64,000 bases of DNA from Paracoccaceae bacterium (GTDB lineage Bacteria > Pseudomonadota > Alphaproteobacteria > Rhodobacterales > Rhodobacteraceae): NCBI GenBank assembly GCA_016938875.1, contig JAFGTV010000008.1, positions 310,001 through 374,000 on the forward strand, written 5' to 3'. The position numbers were made by a program, and so were the translations under genes. The notes beneath the pieces are model-generated. The model was not told the DNA's origin and did no database searches. It saw only the letters and a list, made by a program, of their open reading frames with translations. Positions within the stretch are counted from its first letter, which is position 1, and each line of letters opens with the position of its first letter. Shown here one piece after another: positions 24,277-33,374 of this stretch.

Positions 24277-25275
24277 TTACCGCCATTTCTTGGTTTTCAG
24301 GGCGCCCTCGGTCTGTTTCTGGCCCTCGGTCAGGGCCACCAGATCGGCGAGCTTGGGTTCTTCACCGGCCATGATCGAATCGACCGCCTCGCGGAAGGCC
24401 GCGACGACCTTTTTCACATAGGCGCGCGACCGCTGGCGGCCCTCGATCTTGAAGGCATGAACGCCGGCCGTAATCAGGTCGGGCAGCATGTTCGAGGCGT
24501 TCAGGCTGATCGGCTCTTCGAACGCGTAATAGCCATCCTCGCGGCACTCGGCCTTGTAGCGGCCCTTGCAGATCGTGGGATACCCGGCGGTCTCTTCGGG
24601 GCCGAAGCGGTCGATCATGTATTCGCCCAGCTTGGTGGACATGCTGCCGTCCTCGGCGCGTTCATATTTCACGCAGGCCGCGGGCGAGCAGGCCCCGTCC
24701 ATGTTGGTCGACTGCCCGGTGACATAGTTGGTCAGCGAGCAGCGCCCCTCGACCATCAGCCCGTGGTTGCCAAAGATGAAGGTCTCGACCTCGCAGGGGA
24801 TTTCCTCGACCAGGGTCTTGATCTCGGACACGGTCATGATGCGCGGCAGAACCACGCGTTTCACGCCGAATTCACGCACGTAATATTCGATCGCCTCGGG
24901 CGACGAGGCCGCGGCCTGCACCGACAGGTGGATGCGCATGTCGGGATGCTTGCGCTGGATGTATTCGGCCACCGCGATATCGGCCACGATGCAGGCATCC
25001 GCCCCCAGCCGTGCAGCGGTGTCGGCGGCCTGCTGCCACAGGTCGAACTTGCCCGCCGGGGGGAAGGTGTTGAGCGTGATCAACACCTTGGTGCCACCGT
25101 CATGGGCGTATTGGATCGAGCGTTCCAACTCGGCGTCGGTAAAGTTCAGGCCGACGAAATTGCGCGCGTTCGTGGCATTCTGAAAGCCGCAATAGACGGC
25201 GTCCGCGCCTGCATCCACGGCACTGCGCAGCGCCGCGGGGGTGCCGGCGGGGCAAATAAGCTCGGGCTTGATCAT
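24277..25275 (-). CDS. ubiU: O2-independent ubiquinone hydroxylation protein UbiU (peptidase U32 family)
   Basis: UbiU (332 residues) is the partner of UbiV in anaerobic ubiquinone synthesis. Although labelled a U32 peptidase by fold, this subgroup is an iron-sulfur protein. Candidate cluster ligands are Cys179 (EGRCSL), Cys196 and Cys201 (GACSPAACVKY) and Cys236 (TICKGRY). The TIM-barrel start ELICPAGTPAALRSAVDAGADAVYCG is typical. The ATG overlaps the ubiT stop (25272-25275), and ubiV begins five bases beyond the end or overlaps it, so expression is coupled. Confidence 0.94.
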   Translation of the reverse strand: MIKPELICPAGTPAALRSAVDAGADAVYCGFQNATNARNFVGLNFTDAELERSIQYAHDGGTKVLITLNTFPPAGKFDLWQQAADTAARLGADACIVADIAVAEYIQRKHPDMRIHLSVQAAASSPEAIEYYVREFGVKRVVLPRIMTVSEIKTLVEEIPCEVETFIFGNHGLMVEGRCSLTNYVTGQSTNMDGACSPAACVKYERAEDGSMSTKLGEYMIDRFGPEETAGYPTICKGRYKAECREDGYYAFEEPISLNASNMLPDLITAGVHAFKIEGRQRSRAYVKKVVAAFREAVDSIMAGEEPKLADLVALTEGQKQTEGALKTKKWR

Positions 25276-25808
25276 GACGAGGCCTCTTTTCGTTTCTTGG
25301 CGTTCTCGGCGGCACGGCGCAGCGCATTCAGCGCCATCCGGCCCGGCGCGCCGAACATGTCGGCCACGCTTTCGGCGATCGGATCATCCACATCGTCCAG
25401 CGCATTGCGCAGGCACACCACCGCCTCGGTATCGCCGGTCACGATCAGGTCGCGCGAAAAGAACAGCGCGTCGCCATCCTGTTCGGCATCCATCAGCGTC
25501 AGCAGATCCAGGAAAGTGCCGGAAATGCGTGCGATATGGGGCGGTTCGCTGCACCGCGCGACGGCGCGGAAATCCAGCGCCTCGGGATCGGGGCGCAGAT
25601 ACAGCTTGAACGGCATGTTGGTGGGATCGATCAGGAAATACTCGTGCCGATGCGGGCCCAGACGCGCGAACATGTCGGGGTTATCGGCCGCGATCTTGGT
25701 CACGATACGTTTCAGGATCGGCTGCAGCAGGAACAGCGGCAGCGGCGGTGCGAACGGAAAGCCGCGCGGGCCACCGGACGCTCGCGGGGGGAGGGGAGCG
25801 GATGTCAT
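25272..25808 (-). CDS. ubiT: Ubiquinone anaerobic biosynthesis accessory factor UbiT (SCP2 domain)
   Basis: UbiT (178 residues) is an SCP2-type lipid-binding protein needed with UbiU and UbiV for oxygen-independent ubiquinone synthesis, probably holding hydrophobic intermediates. The SCP2 core is recognisable in EYFLIDPTNMPFKLYLRPD, ARISGTFLDLLTLMDAEQDGDALFFSRDLIVTGDTEAVVCLRNALD. The N-terminus is proline-rich (MTSAPLPPRASGGPRG). It is the first gene of the operon, with an Fnr-like palindrome 35-48 bases upstream of the start codon and a four-base overlap with ubiU. Confidence 0.9.
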   Translation of the reverse strand: MTSAPLPPRASGGPRGFPFAPPLPLFLLQPILKRIVTKIAADNPDMFARLGPHRHEYFLIDPTNMPFKLYLRPDPEALDFRAVARCSEPPHIARISGTFLDLLTLMDAEQDGDALFFSRDLIVTGDTEAVVCLRNALDDVDDPIAESVADMFGAPGRMALNALRRAAENAKKRKEASS

Positions 25809-25842
25809 GTCAGGTCGATACCCGGATGTCTGTAAAGGTGAA

Positions 25843-25856
25843 TTGACCTACGTCAA
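25843..25856. promoter_or_regulatory. Fnr/FnrL-type operator upstream of ubiT
   Basis: TTGAC (25843-25847), CTAC spacer and GTCAA (25852-25856) form the perfect palindrome TTGAC-N4-GTCAA, a known variant of the TTGAT-N4-ATCAA Fnr consensus. It lies 35 bases upstream of the ubiT start, where an activator acting at low oxygen could drive ubiTUV. The distance to the -10 element is not known. Confidence 0.7.
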
Positions 25857-25990
25857 AAGCCGCCCCCCTGTCGGCGGCACGAATTGTCACAGGGGTGGCG
25901 CGCAGGGCGGCACAGCACCGCCGGATCGCACGAAAACAGGGCAAAGCGCCCCCTGCCCCATGCCCCTCACAAGGGCGTGAACGAGACCGC

Positions 25991-26440
25991 TTAAATGTCG
26001 AACGGCAGCGTATAGATCGGCCGGCAGGAAATCCGGCCATGCAGCGCCATGAAATTGCGCCCCGGTCGGGACACGCCGAGGGTGTAATTCCTCTCGGGCA
26101 GGGCGGCGGCGGCCTTTAGCAGGGCGGCGTCGGGCGAGACGGTAAAGACCACGCTGGTGGTGCCCGGACGGGTGCGGCTGGGCCCGCGCGGGGTAACGAG
26201 ATAGATGCGCCGGTTGGGCAGGGCCTTCAGCTCGTTCTCGGCAAACTCTGCCGCGGCGCACCAGAAATCGCCCCCCCCATCGCCGGGGCGGGAAAATACC
26301 TCGAACTGGCCGGGATGGATGGGGTCAGGGACCACCAGGTTGCCGCGAAAGGTGCGCATGGCACCCGGCGCGTCATTGGGGCCCGCGGGAACGCAGGCGG
26401 TCAGCAACAGGGCCGTGCAAAGCGTGAGGGCAAGGCGCAT
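25991..26440 (-). CDS. Conserved lipoprotein of unknown function
   Basis: This 149-residue protein has a type II signal peptide (MRLALTLCTALLLTAC, lipidated Cys16). The mature part contains PIHPGQFEVFSRPGDGGGDFWCAAAEFAE, then YLVTPRGPSRTRPGTTSVVFTVSPDAAL. A second cysteine (FWCAAAEF) and one near the end (RISCRPIYTLPFDI) could form a disulfide. The start at 26440 gives the signal peptide; the longer open frame is not supported. I do not recognise a functional family. It sits upstream of ubiT on the same strand but about 180 bases away, so it is probably a separate unit. Confidence 0.75.
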   Translation of the reverse strand: MRLALTLCTALLLTACVPAGPNDAPGAMRTFRGNLVVPDPIHPGQFEVFSRPGDGGGDFWCAAAEFAENELKALPNRRIYLVTPRGPSRTRPGTTSVVFTVSPDAALLKAAAALPERNYTLGVSRPGRNFMALHGRISCRPIYTLPFDI

Positions 26441-26550
26441 GGGCGAGTCTCCGGGCCAGTCCACGGGGTCGGCAGGGGAACCGATGGAAAAGGGTAGTCC
26501 GGGGGGGTCGGTGCGGCAAGGGGCAGGCAGACCGGCGCGACTAGGGTGCC

Positions 26551-26621
26551 GTAGGGTGGGTGAAACCCACCGATGGGCGGTCATGTTGGGGCGTGGGGTG
26601 GTGGGTTGGCACCCACACTAC
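26551..26621. repeat. REP-like interspersed palindromic element
   Basis: A 71-base palindromic element has outer arms GTAGGGTGGGT (26551-26561) and ACCCACACTAC (26611-26621), one mismatch apart. Inner GGTGGGT-GAAA-CCCACC and GGTGGGTTGGCACCC hairpins are also present. The GTAGGGTGGGT...ACCCAC style is a widespread bacterial interspersed repeat. Only one copy is seen in the window. It lies immediately downstream of the low-GC gene. Confidence 0.65.
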
Positions 26622-26626
26622 GCTTT

Positions 26627-27337
26627 CTATTTCGGCATGACCAATTGATACTTTGGGCCGAAACGCGCGCACCAATCCTGCGCCGTGCGCATCATGCCAT
26701 CGCGCGCATTCACGACAAAAAACGTTCTACCCGAATAGGCACGGGCACGTACTGCGAACGAGGCATCCAATTCCTTCATCCAAAAATCAATTTCAGCTAC
26801 ATGCCCGCCTTTGAAACGCGAATTGTGATGGTATAGAATGACAGTCCTACTTTCAGCCAGAGCTTTTGCCTCGCGAACCGGAATGCTCTTCCACATCTTC
26901 CTATTGAACGGCCTGTAGGTATCATCCAGACGTAAACCGTTATCTGGGTCACAGAATATGACGTCACACTCCTTCAAGTCTGACAACGCAGTCTGAAACC
27001 ACGCGCTACGCCAAGCCGCTCGCTTTGTGGAGCTTGAGTTTTCATACGCTAACGGCTCAGCGTGGTAAGCTTGAGCCGCGCAGGCTCCGCTTGCCTCAAG
27101 TGCGGCCACAGACCTTTGACCAGTACGCACCAAATCTAGGAGCCGGTCAAAAACAATGGGGTCTTTTCCGCGCCATTCGGCTGGATCATCTAGATAGGCG
27201 ATATGCTTGCCATCCCCATTGTGGCCCTCATCCGGATATAGATACCAAGCAACGCCCAAACTCCTCCCTTCCGACATAGAGTTCAGAAAAGAGTACTTCG
27301 CGAAGTCTCCAACATCTCCGATGTATCTGTTTTGCAT
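26627..27337 (-). CDS. Protein of unknown function, low GC, probably acquired
   Basis: This 236-residue soluble protein starts MQNRYIGDVGDFAKYSFLNSM and contains LGVAWYLYPDEGHNGDG, a CDVIFCDPDNGLRLD strand-loop, TVILYHHNSRFKGGH and RTFFVVNARDG. The D-P-D-N-G loop after a hydrophobic strand recalls the active-site loop of nucleotide or methyl-transfer enzymes, but this is inference. I know similar sporadic hypothetical proteins from variable regions. GC is low: my hand count over 26701-26940 gives 117 of 240 (49%). Codon use (many A/T third positions) differs from its neighbours. The ATG has GGAAGG upstream. It lies between the rpoD terminator and a REP-like element, with no mobility gene. Confidence 0.75.
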   Translation of the reverse strand: MQNRYIGDVGDFAKYSFLNSMSEGRSLGVAWYLYPDEGHNGDGKHIAYLDDPAEWRGKDPIVFDRLLDLVRTGQRSVAALEASGACAAQAYHAEPLAYENSSSTKRAAWRSAWFQTALSDLKECDVIFCDPDNGLRLDDTYRPFNRKMWKSIPVREAKALAESRTVILYHHNSRFKGGHVAEIDFWMKELDASFAVRARAYSGRTFFVVNARDGMMRTAQDWCARFGPKYQLVMPK

Positions 27338-27350
27338 AGAACCTTCCGCG

Positions 27351-27374
27351 AAAAAGGCGCTCCGCAGGGCGCCC
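27351..27374 (-). terminator. Intrinsic terminator of rpoD
   Basis: Read on the minus strand, GGCGC and GCGCC arms (27369-27373 and 27356-27360) enclose an eight-base loop and are followed by TTTTT, six bases after the rpoD stop codon. Confidence 0.75.
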
Positions 27375-27379
27375 CATAG

Positions 27380-29365
27380 TCACTGATCCAGGAAACTCCG
27401 CAACTTCCGCGACCGGCTGGGGTGCTTGAGCTTCCGCAGGGCCTTTGCCTCGATCTGGCGGATGCGTTCGCGGGTGACGCTGAATTGCTGGCCGACCTCT
27501 TCCAGCGTGTGGTCGGTGTTCATGCCGATGCCGAAGCGCATGCGCAGCACGCGTTCCTCGCGGGGCGTCAGGCTGGCCAGCACGCGCGTCGTGGTTTCCT
27601 TCAGGTTCTCCTGAATCGCGGATTCCAGCGGTAGCACCGCGTTCTTGTCCTCGATGAAATCGCCCAGCTGGCTGTCTTCCTCGTCGCCGATGGGGGTTTC
27701 CAGCGAGATCGGTTCCTTGGCGATCTTCATCACCTTGCGAACCTTTTCCAGCGGCATCTGCAGCTTTTCAGCCAGTTCCTCGGGCGTCGGTTCGCGGCCG
27801 ATCTCGTGCAGCATCTGGCGGCCGGTGCGCACCAGCTTGTTGATCGTTTCGATCATGTGCACGGGGATACGGATCGTGCGGGCCTGATCGGCGATCGAGC
27901 GGGTGATTGCCTGGCGGATCCACCAGGTCGCATAGGTCGAGAATTTATAGCCGCGGCGATATTCGAATTTGTCCACCGCCTTCATCAGGCCGATATTGCC
28001 TTCTTGAATGAGATCAAGGAATTGCAGGCCGCGGTTGGTGTATTTCTTGGCGATGGAAATCACCAGGCGCAGGTTGGCCTCGACCATTTCCTTTTTCGCC
28101 TGGCGGGCCTCTTTTTCACCCTTTTGCACCTGGTTCACGATGCGGCGGAATTCAGAGATGTCGACGCCGACATACTGCCCCACCTGGGCCATCTCGGCGC
28201 GCAGCTCGGCCACCTTGGCACCAGAGCGTTCGGTAAAGGCCGACCAGCCGCGCCCGGCCTTTTTGCCCATGCGATCCATCCAGGCGGGATCCAGTTCGTG
28301 GCCACGGTATTCGTCGACGAACTCGCGCCGGTTGATGCGGGCCTGGTCGGCCAGCTTTACCATGGCGCTGTCGATCGACATGATCTTGCGGTTGATGCCG
28401 TAGAGCTGATCGATCAGCGCGTCGATCCGGTTGTTGTGCAGGTGCAACTCGTTGACCAGCAGCACGATCTCGGCGCGCAGCTTTTGATACTCGGCCTCGT
28501 CCTTGTCGGAAAAACGGTGCCGCTCGCCCAGGGTGGCCGAGATCCGCTTGTCCTGGATATCCGACAGCTTGACGTAGTCGCGCGCGATCAGTTCCAGGGT
28601 TTCCAGCACGGCCGGTTTCAGCGCGGCCTCCATCGCGGCGAGGCTCATGTTGGCCTGCTCGTCCTCGTCGTCGTCATCCTCGACCTTGATCGGGTTGCCG
28701 TCGGCATCGAGTTCGGGCTGGGCCTCTTTCTTGGGGCTGGCCTCGGTCCCGACCGCGACGCTTTCGACCACCGGCTCGTCCTCGCCATCCTCTTCCATCG
28801 AGCGGCCAAAGGTGGCGTCCAGGTCGATCACATCGCGCAACAGGATGTCTTCGTTCAACAGCTCGTCACGCCAGATGGTGATGGCCTGAACGGTCAGCGG
28901 GCTTTCGCACAGCCCGGCGATCATGGTGTTGCGGCCGGCCTCGATCCGCTTGGCGATGGCAATCTCGCCCTCGCGCGACAACAGTTCCACCGAGCCCATC
29001 TCGCGCAGGTACATCCGCACCGGGTCGTCGGTGCGGTCCAGCGTCTCGGACTGGGTCTGGGCAACCGCGACCTCGCGCGAACTGCTGGAGGTTTCGACCA
29101 CATCGGTCGACTTTTCGTCGCCCTCTTCGGCCTCTTCCTCTTCGATGATGTTGATGCCCATCTCGGACAGCATCGACATCACGTCCTCGATCTGCTCGGA
29201 ACTGACCTGATCGGGCGGCAGAACCTGATTGAGCTGGTCGTAGGTGATATAACCGCGCTCCTTGGCCTCGGCGATCATCTTCTTGACCGCCGCCTGGCTC
29301 ATGTCGAGGGTCATATCCTGATCCTGCTCGTCGGTCTTGCGGTCGTCCGTGTCTTTTGCGGCCAT
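27380..29365 (-). CDS. rpoD: RNA polymerase primary sigma factor RpoD (sigma-70)
   Basis: The primary sigma factor (661 residues) directs RNA polymerase to housekeeping promoters. Region 1.1 is at the N-terminus ([25 protein letters not shown]), region 1.2 at [21 protein letters not shown], and the acidic non-conserved insert ([11 protein letters not shown] type) lies in the middle. Regions 2.1-2.4 are around [20 protein letters not shown], with [18 protein letters not shown]; region 4.2 is at the end ([22 protein letters not shown]). The start at 29365 has AAGGAG; an upstream extension is not supported. dnaG lies 108 bases upstream on the same strand, the classical macromolecular-synthesis linkage. 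Confidence 0.98.
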   Translation of the reverse strand: MAAKDTDDRKTDEQDQDMTLDMSQAAVKKMIAEAKERGYITYDQLNQVLPPDQVSSEQIEDVMSMLSEMGINIIEEEEAEEGDEKSTDVVETSSSSREVAVAQTQSETLDRTDDPVRMYLREMGSVELLSREGEIAIAKRIEAGRNTMIAGLCESPLTVQAITIWRDELLNEDILLRDVIDLDATFGRSMEEDGEDEPVVESVAVGTEASPKKEAQPELDADGNPIKVEDDDDEDEQANMSLAAMEAALKPAVLETLELIARDYVKLSDIQDKRISATLGERHRFSDKDEAEYQKLRAEIVLLVNELHLHNNRIDALIDQLYGINRKIMSIDSAMVKLADQARINRREFVDEYRGHELDPAWMDRMGKKAGRGWSAFTERSGAKVAELRAEMAQVGQYVGVDISEFRRIVNQVQKGEKEARQAKKEMVEANLRLVISIAKKYTNRGLQFLDLIQEGNIGLMKAVDKFEYRRGYKFSTYATWWIRQAITRSIADQARTIRIPVHMIETINKLVRTGRQMLHEIGREPTPEELAEKLQMPLEKVRKVMKIAKEPISLETPIGDEEDSQLGDFIEDKNAVLPLESAIQENLKETTTRVLASLTPREERVLRMRFGIGMNTDHTLEEVGQQFSVTRERIRQIEAKALRKLKHPSRSRKLRSFLDQ

Positions 29366-29389
29366 GTATAGCTCCTTGCGGGGGAGGCT

Positions 29390-29432
29390 GATTCGCTCGA
29401 ATCGATCAATCCGAATCAATAGCGCGAATCAA
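29390..29432. promoter_or_regulatory. Repeated CGAATC motif upstream of rpoD
   Basis: CGAATC occurs at 29398-29403, 29412-29417 and 29425-29430, with an inverted copy GATTCG at 29390-29395. Two of the copies extend to CGAATCAA, 13 bases apart. The cluster lies 25-67 bases upstream of the rpoD start codon, between dnaG and rpoD, and could be a binding array. Confidence 0.35.
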
Positions 29433-29473
29433 AGGGAAGAACACCCGTTTACCCTTTTTTCTTTACCTAATTG

Positions 29474-31453
29474 TCACCTGTCGGACCCAGGGTCGCGTCG
29501 CCCGCCCTTGGCATAGTCGATCTGCTCCAGCAGATGGGCGAAGGCATCTTTCTCATCGCGGCTCACGCGGGCCCCGTTCGGACCCAGTTCATAGTCGATC
29601 TTGTCCTCGCCGCCGCTCTGCCCGGCGCGGCCCAACGCGGCCGCGGCCTGTCCCAAACGCCAGGTCAGACCCTCGTCGACCAGGCCCTGCATATCGTGCA
29701 TCGCCTCGGCGATCTCGCGCGCGACGCCGCGCGCGGCGGACAGCTTGGCCAAGGCCTCGGCCAGGGCCATCGCGGCCTTTTCGTCATCGCCCGGCTGTCG
29801 GATTGCCGGGGCAATGCGGACATGGCCGAGCGCAAACAGTTTTTCAAGGGGGTCAGGGCCCAGCCGGGCCTCTAGCGCGGCGCGCAAGCGCACCGGATCA
29901 TCCTCGTGGATCTGCGTCAACAACGCGGCCTGCAAACGGGCATGGCCCGCATTGGCGCATTCCAGGCGCTCCAGCTCTCCCTCGAACCGGGGCAACAGCG
30001 CGGGGTGGGTGATCAGCGTGGCCAGGATCACCGCCTCGCGCAATTCCTCGCCGAACTGCCCCGAGGACGCCACCAGCGCCGAGGCCCGGGTGCTGGGCAT
30101 GGGGGCTGCCGGAACGTCGCGGCCCGGCCACGTGCCCTTGCGGCTGGAACCGCGTGACGGGCTCCGGGCCGGGCGGAACAACTCCCAGCGCAGGCGCTTG
30201 ATCTCTTCGCCGTAATGGCCCCGGATCGAGGGATCGGTGATGCGCGATATCGCGGCGCGCAAATCGCGGTCCAGCGCCGCCTTGCGTTCGGGGCTGTCAA
30301 AGACGCGGCCCTCGGTCTCGCGCTCCCACAGCAGGTGCACCATGGGGCGCGCGGCCTCCAGGATGGTGCGCATCGCCCCTGCCCCGCCGGCGCGGATCAC
30401 GTCATCGGGATCCTGCCCCGCCGGCATTATCGCAAAGCGCAGCGAGCGGCCCGCCTCCAGCAGCGGCAGCGCCAGGTCGATCACCCGTCGCGCCGCGCCG
30501 ATCCCGGCCTTGTCCCCGTCCAGTGCGATGATCGGCTCGGGGTGGACGCGCCACATCATGTGCAACTGATCCTCGGTCACGGCGGTTCCCAAGGGCGCCA
30601 CCGCCGCGCCGAACCCGGCCTCTGACAGGGCGATCACATCCATGTACCCCTCGGCCACGATCAGCGGCTGGCCCTTTCCGGCGGCTTCGCGCGCGGGGCC
30701 CAGGTTGAACAGGCTGCGCCCCTTGTCGAACAGGTCCGTCTCGGGCGAGTTGAGGTATTTCGCCCCGTCCTCGGGGTCCATTGCCCGGCCGCCAAAGGCG
30801 ATGGCGCGCCCACGCGCATCGCGGATCGGAAACAGGATGCGGTTGCGAAAAACGTCATACGGCTCCCCCCCCTTGTCCGAGGTCCGCGCCAGGCCCGCCC
30901 CCAGGATCAGATCGGCCTCGACCCCGGCACCGCGCAACTGCTCCCACAGCCCGCGCCAGCCGGGCGGGGCAAAGCCGATTTCCCAGCGGGCCAACGCCTC
31001 GGGGCCCAGGCCGCGCCCCTCCAGATAGCTGCGTGCCTCGGCGGCGGCGGCGGTCTGCAACTGCATGCGGAAATGGCGCACGGCCTTTTCCATGACCTCG
31101 CTCAGCTGGGTGCGCCGGTCGGCCTTTTCGCGGGCCTTGGGGTCGCGGGCGGGCATCGTCATCCCGGCCTCTTGTGCCAGGATCTCGATGGCCTCCATGA
31201 AGCCGACATTCTCGGTCTCGCGCACAAAGGAAATCGCGTCCCCCTTGGCGTGACAGCCAAAGCAGTAATAATAACCTTTTTTGTCATCGACGTGGAAACT
31301 GGCGGATTTTTCCTGGTGGAACGGGCACGGCGCCCACATGTCGCCCTTGCCCTGGTTCGACTTGCGCATATCCCACAGGACCTTGCGCCCCGCCACCTGG
31401 GCAAGGGAGGTGCGGGTGCGCAACTCGTCAAGAAATCCGGGCGGCAGGCTCAT
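29474..31453 (-). CDS. dnaG: DNA primase DnaG
   Basis: DNA primase (659 residues) makes RNA primers for replication. The N-terminal CHC2 zinc site is Cys43, His46, Cys64 and Cys67 (CPFHQEKS ... CFGCHAKG). The catalytic core follows with the TOPRIM motifs EGYMDVIALSEAG and ALDGDKAG. The C-terminal part would contact DnaB. The start at 31453 (MSLPPGFLDELRTRTS) is the family N-terminus; the open frame extends 65 codons upstream without similarity. It is directly upstream of rpoD. Confidence 0.97.
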   Translation of the reverse strand: MSLPPGFLDELRTRTSLAQVAGRKVLWDMRKSNQGKGDMWAPCPFHQEKSASFHVDDKKGYYYCFGCHAKGDAISFVRETENVGFMEAIEILAQEAGMTMPARDPKAREKADRRTQLSEVMEKAVRHFRMQLQTAAAAEARSYLEGRGLGPEALARWEIGFAPPGWRGLWEQLRGAGVEADLILGAGLARTSDKGGEPYDVFRNRILFPIRDARGRAIAFGGRAMDPEDGAKYLNSPETDLFDKGRSLFNLGPAREAAGKGQPLIVAEGYMDVIALSEAGFGAAVAPLGTAVTEDQLHMMWRVHPEPIIALDGDKAGIGAARRVIDLALPLLEAGRSLRFAIMPAGQDPDDVIRAGGAGAMRTILEAARPMVHLLWERETEGRVFDSPERKAALDRDLRAAISRITDPSIRGHYGEEIKRLRWELFRPARSPSRGSSRKGTWPGRDVPAAPMPSTRASALVASSGQFGEELREAVILATLITHPALLPRFEGELERLECANAGHARLQAALLTQIHEDDPVRLRAALEARLGPDPLEKLFALGHVRIAPAIRQPGDDEKAAMALAEALAKLSAARGVAREIAEAMHDMQGLVDEGLTWRLGQAAAALGRAGQSGGEDKIDYELGPNGARVSRDEKDAFAHLLEQIDYAKGGRRDPGSDR

Positions 31454-31657
31454 GGACCATAATATCGGCGCGCGACCGGCCCGTGTCCAGAACCCGGCAT
31501 CGCTTTCGCGCAAATACCTGCCCGCCGGGCGGATCGCGCCTGCCTTTTCCTGGCCGAAGGATCCGGATCCCATGCCCTGGCGCCGCCCGCGCGCGCAGCG
31601 TGCAAGTCCGGGCAAGCGGCGCAGCCCGCGACCGCCGGACGCAGGCATGCGCGGGGC

Positions 31658-33088
31658 CTAAAGCCCCTTGGCCTGATAGCTCGCCGCGACCCGCTGCAGC
31701 GCCACCAGATAGGCGGCCATGCGCAGGTCGGTCACATCCGCGCGCTCGTGCCACAGCGCGCGCATCGACTGATAGGCCGCGCGCATCGTGTCATCCAGCC
31801 CCGAGCGCACCAGTTCCAGCTCATCGGCGCCGCGCAGGTATTTCTCCTTGAAACTCGGGCTCAGCGTCCAGGTATTGCCCAGCATGGCCGACAGCCGCTC
31901 CAACTGGTCGACCAACAGCGCGTGACGGGCCTCTTCCTGGCGGCGCTGCATCCGGCCAAAGCGCATGTGGCTAAGGTTCTTGGCCCATTCGAAATAGGAC
32001 ACCGTCACCCCCCCGGCATTGGCATAAAGATCGGGGATGACGATCGTGCCGCGGGCCGACAGGATCGCGTCGGCGGCGGCGGTGATCGGGCCATTGGCCG
32101 CCTCGATGATCAGCGGGGCCTGGATGCGTGGGGCGTTCTCGGCGGTGATCACCCCCTCGATCGCGGCGGGGATCAGGATATCGCACTCCTCCTCCAGCAG
32201 GGCCGCGCCATCCGCCAGGTATTGCCCGTTCGGATAGCCCCGCACCCCACCATTGGCCGCGATCCAGTGGCGCAGATCCTCGATATTCAGGCCCGTCGCG
32301 CTGACCACGGCACCGTCGCGCTGGATCACCCCGGTGACCAGCGCGCCATCCTCTTGCGACAGCAACTGCGCGGCGTGATAGCCCACGTTGCCCAAGCCCT
32401 GCACGATCACCCGCTTGCCCTCCAGCGTGCCCTTCAGTCCGGCGCGCGCGGCATCCTCGGGGTGGCGAAAGAACTCGCGCAGGGCGTATTGCACGCCGCG
32501 GCCCGTGGCCTCGACGCGCCCGGCGATGCCGCCGGCATTGATCGGCTTGCCGGTGACGCAGGCATGGGCGTTGATGTCGGTGCTGTTGAGCCGGGCGTAT
32601 TGATCCGCGATCCAGGCCATTTCGCGCGGCCCGGTGCCCATGTCGGGGGCGGGCACGTTCTGGCTGGGGTGGATCAGGTCGCGCTTGATCAATTCGTCGG
32701 CGAACCGGCGGGTGATCTGTTCCAGCTCATGGTCATCCCAGGCGCGCGGGTCGATCCGCAATCCACCCTTGGACCCACCAAAGGGCGCCTCGACCAGGGC
32801 GCATTTGTAGGTCATCAGCGCGGCCAGCGCCTCGACCTCGTCCTGATGGACGCCCAACGCATAGCGGATGCCGCCCTTGACCGGCTCCATATGTTCGGAA
32901 TGGACCGACCGATAGCCGGTAAAGGTTTCGATCCGGCCCCGCAAACGCACACCAAAGCGCACCGTGTAAGTGGCGTTGCAGACCCGGATCTTTTCGGCCA
33001 GACCGGGCGGCAGATCCATCAGCGCAACCGCGCGATCGAACATCACATCGACTGAATCGCGGAATCCCCGCGCGGCCTGTCGGGTCAT
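31658..33088 (-). CDS. Glu/Leu/Phe/Val dehydrogenase (NAD(P)-glutamate dehydrogenase family)
   Basis: This 476-residue oxidative deaminase is of the glutamate dehydrogenase superfamily. The substrate-binding domain has VKGGIRYALGVHQDEVEALAALMTYKCALVEAPFGGSKGG with the catalytic lysine region and NVPAPDMGTGPREMAW. The Rossmann domain has VIVQGLGNVGYHAAQ. The length and sequence suit glutamate dehydrogenase (deaminating 2-oxoglutarate pair) better than the shorter leucine enzymes, but the substrate cannot be fixed. The start at 33088 has AAAGGAGG. It is divergent from the TadG-like operon. Confidence 0.92.
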   Translation of the reverse strand: MTRQAARGFRDSVDVMFDRAVALMDLPPGLAEKIRVCNATYTVRFGVRLRGRIETFTGYRSVHSEHMEPVKGGIRYALGVHQDEVEALAALMTYKCALVEAPFGGSKGGLRIDPRAWDDHELEQITRRFADELIKRDLIHPSQNVPAPDMGTGPREMAWIADQYARLNSTDINAHACVTGKPINAGGIAGRVEATGRGVQYALREFFRHPEDAARAGLKGTLEGKRVIVQGLGNVGYHAAQLLSQEDGALVTGVIQRDGAVVSATGLNIEDLRHWIAANGGVRGYPNGQYLADGAALLEEECDILIPAAIEGVITAENAPRIQAPLIIEAANGPITAAADAILSARGTIVIPDLYANAGGVTVSYFEWAKNLSHMRFGRMQRRQEEARHALLVDQLERLSAMLGNTWTLSPSFKEKYLRGADELELVRSGLDDTMRAAYQSMRALWHERADVTDLRMAAYLVALQRVAASYQAKGL

Positions 33089-33374
33089 GGCGCCCTCCTT
33101 TTGCCGCCAACCTATGCCGTTGGTGCGCAATGAACAATTAAGCCCCTTGGTAATTTTTGCGTCGAAATTCGCCACAATGATGGCGCAAACTGGAACTAAA
33201 CCTTCGAAATGGAGGGACTTTCCCTTAAAAACATGGTGTTTTGCCTCAATTTTGACATGGCTCCGAGTCTTAATGTCACGGCTGGGAGTCCGTTCAGGGG
33301 GCACGGTGCTGTTGGCTGGTAACGTCCGGGGTGTTTCCCGGAGGGGGTGTGATTTGGGATTTGAACCGGGGAAA

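Noticed and set aside
27806-29371. Long open frame antisense to rpoD (521 codons)
   Set aside because: It mirrors the codon pattern of rpoD; the translation is His/Asp/Val-rich with no motif. It is a GC-rich shadow, as are similar long frames opposite pyc, glyS, folB and the PPDK-like gene.
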